Position numbers and translations under genes: made by a program. Below, one piece after another: positions 14,243 to 16,660 of a DNA stretch of 16,660 bases. How positions within the stretch are numbered: the first letter of the stretch is position 1; every line of letters begins with the position of its first letter. The DNA is from an uncultured Klebsiella sp. (lineage in GTDB: Bacteria > Pseudomonadota > Gammaproteobacteria > Enterobacterales > Enterobacteriaceae): the NCBI GenBank assembly GCA_902490055.1, contig CABUCP010000014.1:1-16660 (forward strand). Direction: 5' to 3'. The notes below the pieces were generated by a model. That model did no database searches and had not been told where the DNA came from. It was given only the letters and a program-made list of their open reading frames with translations.

Positions 14243-14339
14243 TTGCCGCTGCAGCGTCGTTGGCTGCGCTCGCTCGCCCGGGTCACTTACTCCAGTAAGC
14301 TCCCCGGGACTTACTCGTTTGCCGCCTTGCTACAACGCC
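14243..14339. repeat. Dispersed enterobacterial hairpin repeat
   Basis: Imperfect inverted repeat centred on CTTAC-TCCA-GTAAG (14286-14299), flanked by CCCGGG on both sides (14277-14282 and 14303-14308) and by GC-rich arms ending GCCGCTGCAGCG and GCCGCCTTGC. Similar sequences recur between genes in Klebsiella, Salmonella and relatives (from memory). On the nrdD transcript it would form a long stem. Confidence 0.7.
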
Positions 14340-14421
14340 AACTGATTTGAGGAAACCTACCAGGTTGTCTGGGCTCCCTTCGATTGCCGCCTTGCTCTGA
14401 CGCTAATTGCTTTGCGAAAAC
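14319..14421. repeat. Direct repeat: two copies of a 38-base unit
   Basis: Bases 14319-14356 and 14384-14421 both start TTGCCGCCTTGCT and end AAAC. They agree at 30 of 38 positions by hand alignment. The second looks like a remnant of another copy of the neighbouring hairpin repeat. Confidence 0.65.
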
Positions 14422-14439
14422 GGAGGAGTGCGGCCATTT

Positions 14440-14511
14440 CCCGGCGTTGCTGCGCTCGGCCGGGCTACGACAGTGGTAGCCCGGATAAGGCGCTATGCGC
14501 CGCTATCCGGG
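14440..14511. repeat. BIME: inverted REP pair downstream of nrdD
   Basis: REP one spans 14440-14468 (CCCGGC ... GCCGGGCTAC) and REP two 14476-14511 (GTAGCCCGGATAAGGCGC ... GCGCCGCTATCCGGG). CGGGCTAC (14461-14468) and GTAGCCCG (14476-14483) are exact inverses, and CCCGGATA/TATCCGGG make the stem of REP two. It lies 17 bases beyond the nrdD stop on the minus strand. Confidence 0.9.
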
Positions 14512-14527
14512 AAAAGCGCATTGCTCT

Positions 14528-16660
14528 TTAACCGATCTGCCCATTGCCCAGGTGCTTAACGCGGCGCTTCACTTCTTCCTGCTTACCGGCGTTGAACGGA
14601 CGCGCGTCCGGGCTGCCGAGATAACCGCACACCCGGCGGGTCACCGATACGCGGGAGGCGTCATGGTTGCCGCATTTCGGGCAGGTAAAGCCCTTGCTGG
14701 TACACTCGAACTCGCCGGTATAACCGCACTCGTAGCATTCATCGATCGGCGTGTTGGTCCCGTAATACGGTACGTGCTGATAGCTATAATCCCACACGTC
14801 TTCCAGCGCCTTCAGGTTGTGCTGGATATTCGGGTACTCGCCATAGCAAATGAAACCGCCATTCGCCAGCGGCGGGTACGGCGCTTCAAAATCGATCTTG
14901 TCGTACGGGTTCACTTTCTTCTCGACGTCGAGGTGGAAGCTATTGGTGTAGTAGCCTTTTTCGGTCACGCCCGGCACCACGCCGAATTCGGCGGTATCGA
15001 GGCGGCAGAAGCGGTCACACAGGTTCTCGCTCGGGGTGCTGTACAGGCTGAAGCCGTAGCCGGTCTCCTCCTTCCACTGTTCAACGGCGTCGCGCAGACG
15101 CTGAACGATGGCGATGCCTTTTTCACGCAGCGCTTCGCTGTCGTACATATGCTGATTGTTGTACAACGCGTTGATGGTCTCGTGAATCCCGATGTAGCCC
15201 AGGGAAATAGACGCGCGGCCGTTCTTGAAGATTTCCGCAACGTCGTCGTCGGCTTTCAGACGCACGCCGCAGGCGCCTTCCATATACAGAATCGGCGCGA
15301 CGCGGGCTTTTACCCCTTCCAGGCGGGCGATACGGGTCATCAACGCTTTACGCGCCAGCTGCAGGCGCTCGTCTAACAGCTTCCAGAAGGCGGCTTCGTC
15401 GCCTTTCGCTTCCAGCGCGATGCGCGGCAGGTTGAGACTAATAACGCCGAGGTTGTTACGCCCATCGTGCACCTGTTCGCCGTTCTCGTCTTCCCACACC
15501 CCGAGGAAGCTGCGGCAGCCCATCGGCGTTTTGAACGAACCAGTGACTTTCACCACCTGATCGTAGTTGAGGATGTCCGGATACATGCGCTTGCTGGCGC
15601 ACTCTAGTGCCAGCTGTTTGATGTCGTAGTTTGCATCGCCGAACTTGTGGTTAAGACCGTCGCGAATGGCGAAGACCAGTTTCGGGAATACCGCGGTTTT
15701 GCGGTTTTTACCGAGCCCGGCGATACGGTTACGCAGAATCGACTGCTGGATCAGGCGCGATTCCCAGCTGGTGCCGAGGCCGAAGCCAAAGGTGACGAAC
15801 GGCGTCTGGCCGTTGGCGGTATGCAGCGTGTTGACTTCATATTCCAGCGACTGGAACGCGTCGTAGCACTCTTTTTCAGTACGCGTACGCGCATAGCCTT
15901 CGGCATCCGGGATCTGCCACTCTTCGGCAATTTTGCGATGCTTTTTGAAGCTCTCGGTAACGAACGGCGCCAGCACTTCATCAATGCGATTAATGGTGGT
16001 GCCGCCGTAAATATGGCTGGCGACCTGGGCGATGATCTGCGCCGTGACCGCGGTGGCGGTAGAGATAGACTTCGGCGGCTCAATTTCGGCGTTACCCATT
16101 TTGAAGCCGTGGGTCAGCATGCCTTTCAGATCGATCAGCATACAGTTGAACATCGGGAAGAACGGCGAGTAGTCAAGATCGTGATAGTGGATCTCGCCGC
16201 GTTCGTGGGCCTGCACAACGTCGCGCGGCAGCAGATGCTGACGGGCATAGTGTTTGGCCACGATACCGGCCAGCAGATCGCGCTGGGTCGGGATGACTTT
16301 ACTGTCTTTATTGGCGTTCTCGTTGAGCAGCGACGAGTTGGTTTGCTCGACCAGGCCGCGAATTTCCTGGTTGAGACGGCCGCGTTTTTCGCGCTCGATA
16401 TCGCGGTCGTGGCGATATTCGATATAGGCGCGCGCCAGCTGTTTCCACGGGCCGGACATCAGCTGGTTTTCCACGGCGGTCTGGATATCGTTGATATCGA
16501 CCTGCGCGCGGTCCTGCATTTGCTGGCTAACGACTTCTGCGACGGTGGCGCAATAGTCTGCGTCATCGACTCCCGCTGCTTTAGCTGCACGCAGAATTGC
16601 TTCTTTAATGCGCTCTGACTTGAACGGCACTTTACAGCCATCACGTTTCATCACATGCGG
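14528..16660 (-). CDS. nrdD: Anaerobic ribonucleoside-triphosphate reductase (5' partial)
   Basis: NrdD is the oxygen-sensitive class III reductase that makes deoxynucleoside triphosphates from NTPs using formate. The frame is open to the window edge. It reads P-H-V-M-K-R-D-G at the start, which fits E. coli NrdD (MTPHVMKRDG) and means only the first two codons are missing, so the ATG at codon 6 is not the start. Using that numbering (712 residues), the ATP-cone lies at the N-terminus (KRDGCKVPFKSERIKEAI), the zinc cysteines are C644, C647, C662 and C665 (ECYECG, CPKCG), and the radical glycine is G681 in RRVCGYLGS. The sequence follows E. coli throughout. It is followed by a repeat-rich gap and nrdG, whose product activates it. 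Confidence 0.97.
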   Translation of the reverse strand, partial: PHVMKRDGCKVPFKSERIKEAILRAAKAAGVDDADYCATVAEVVSQQMQDRAQVDINDIQTAVENQLMSGPWKQLARAYIEYRHDRDIEREKRGRLNQEIRGLVEQTNSSLLNENANKDSKVIPTQRDLLAGIVAKHYARQHLLPRDVVQAHERGEIHYHDLDYSPFFPMFNCMLIDLKGMLTHGFKMGNAEIEPPKSISTATAVTAQIIAQVASHIYGGTTINRIDEVLAPFVTESFKKHRKIAEEWQIPDAEGYARTRTEKECYDAFQSLEYEVNTLHTANGQTPFVTFGFGLGTSWESRLIQQSILRNRIAGLGKNRKTAVFPKLVFAIRDGLNHKFGDANYDIKQLALECASKRMYPDILNYDQVVKVTGSFKTPMGCRSFLGVWEDENGEQVHDGRNNLGVISLNLPRIALEAKGDEAAFWKLLDERLQLARKALMTRIARLEGVKARVAPILYMEGACGVRLKADDDVAEIFKNGRASISLGYIGIHETINALYNNQHMYDSEALREKGIAIVQRLRDAVEQWKEETGYGFSLYSTPSENLCDRFCRLDTAEFGVVPGVTEKGYYTNSFHLDVEKKVNPYDKIDFEAPYPPLANGGFICYGEYPNIQHNLKALEDVWDYSYQHVPYYGTNTPIDECYECGYTGEFECTSKGFTCPKCGNHDASRVSVTRRVCGYLGSPDARPFNAGKQEEVKRRVKHLGNGQIG

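Larger units (their letters stand above)
14227..14527. other. 301-base nrdD-nrdG gap made of hairpin repeats
   Basis: No gene is seen. The gap contains a dispersed hairpin repeat (14243-14339), a diverged second copy of its right part (14384-14421), and a REP pair (14440-14511). Only about 20 bases next to nrdG are needed for its ribosome site. Confidence 0.85.

Noticed and set aside
14243..14511. CRISPR-like array between nrdD and nrdG
   Set aside because: The repeats are of different kinds, few in number and irregularly spaced, and there are no cas genes. They are hairpin and REP repeats.
15647..16618. Long open frame on the plus strand opposite nrdD (and another at 14495-15376)
   Set aside because: Both are fully antisense to strongly conserved nrdD codons. 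The open frames follow from GC-rich codon bias and show no domain signature.

Overview
The window looks like a chromosomal segment of an enteric gammaproteobacterium, most likely Klebsiella/Raoultella or a close relative. The backbone genes mpl, darP (yjgA), pmbA (tldE), cybC, nrdG and nrdD encode proteins nearly identical to their E. coli counterparts and lie in the same order. The DNA is moderately GC-rich and carries REP/BIME-type intergenic repeats. The genus is an inference.

Layout. At 1-1356 is mpl (5' end cut by the window), followed by a strong intrinsic terminator and a small GNAT acetyltransferase gene (1425-1946). A 350-base non-coding stretch (1947-2296) is filled with REP-like repeats and an elaborate inverted repeat. 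darP (minus) and pmbA (plus) diverge from about 2850-2942, and cybC follows. On the right, nrdG and nrdD (minus, nrdD cut at its 5' end by the window edge) are separated by a 301-base gap made of hairpin repeats.

Between cybC and nrdG sits a nine-gene, same-strand accessory cluster (5037-13744). Its genes are a stand-alone PRD protein, a small glycine-rich SFCGS protein, a DUF4312 protein, two polytopic membrane proteins (DUF4310, DUF4311), a metal-dependent amidohydrolase/deacetylase, a DgaE-like PLP enzyme, a DgaF/KDPG-like aldolase, an exported seven-bladed lactonase-type protein, and a MtlR/LicR-type activator with PRD, EIIB-like and EIIA domains. The first seven families match the uncharacterised Enterococcus faecalis EF_0829-EF_0839 type cluster, as recalled from family names. 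A well-formed CRP site and a 20-bp perfect palindrome lie just upstream of the first gene.

Proposed joint function (inference). A sugar lactone would be opened in the periplasm. The acid, probably an N-acyl 2-amino-2-deoxy-aldonate, would enter through an undescribed four-protein transporter that may be PTS-linked. The amidohydrolase would remove the acyl group, DgaE would eliminate ammonia to give 2-keto-3-deoxygluconate-6-phosphate, and DgaF would split that into pyruvate and glyceraldehyde-3-phosphate. The transporter and the exact substrate are the undescribed parts. The amino-acid elimination and aldolase steps follow the characterised Salmonella D-glucosaminate (dga) pathway.
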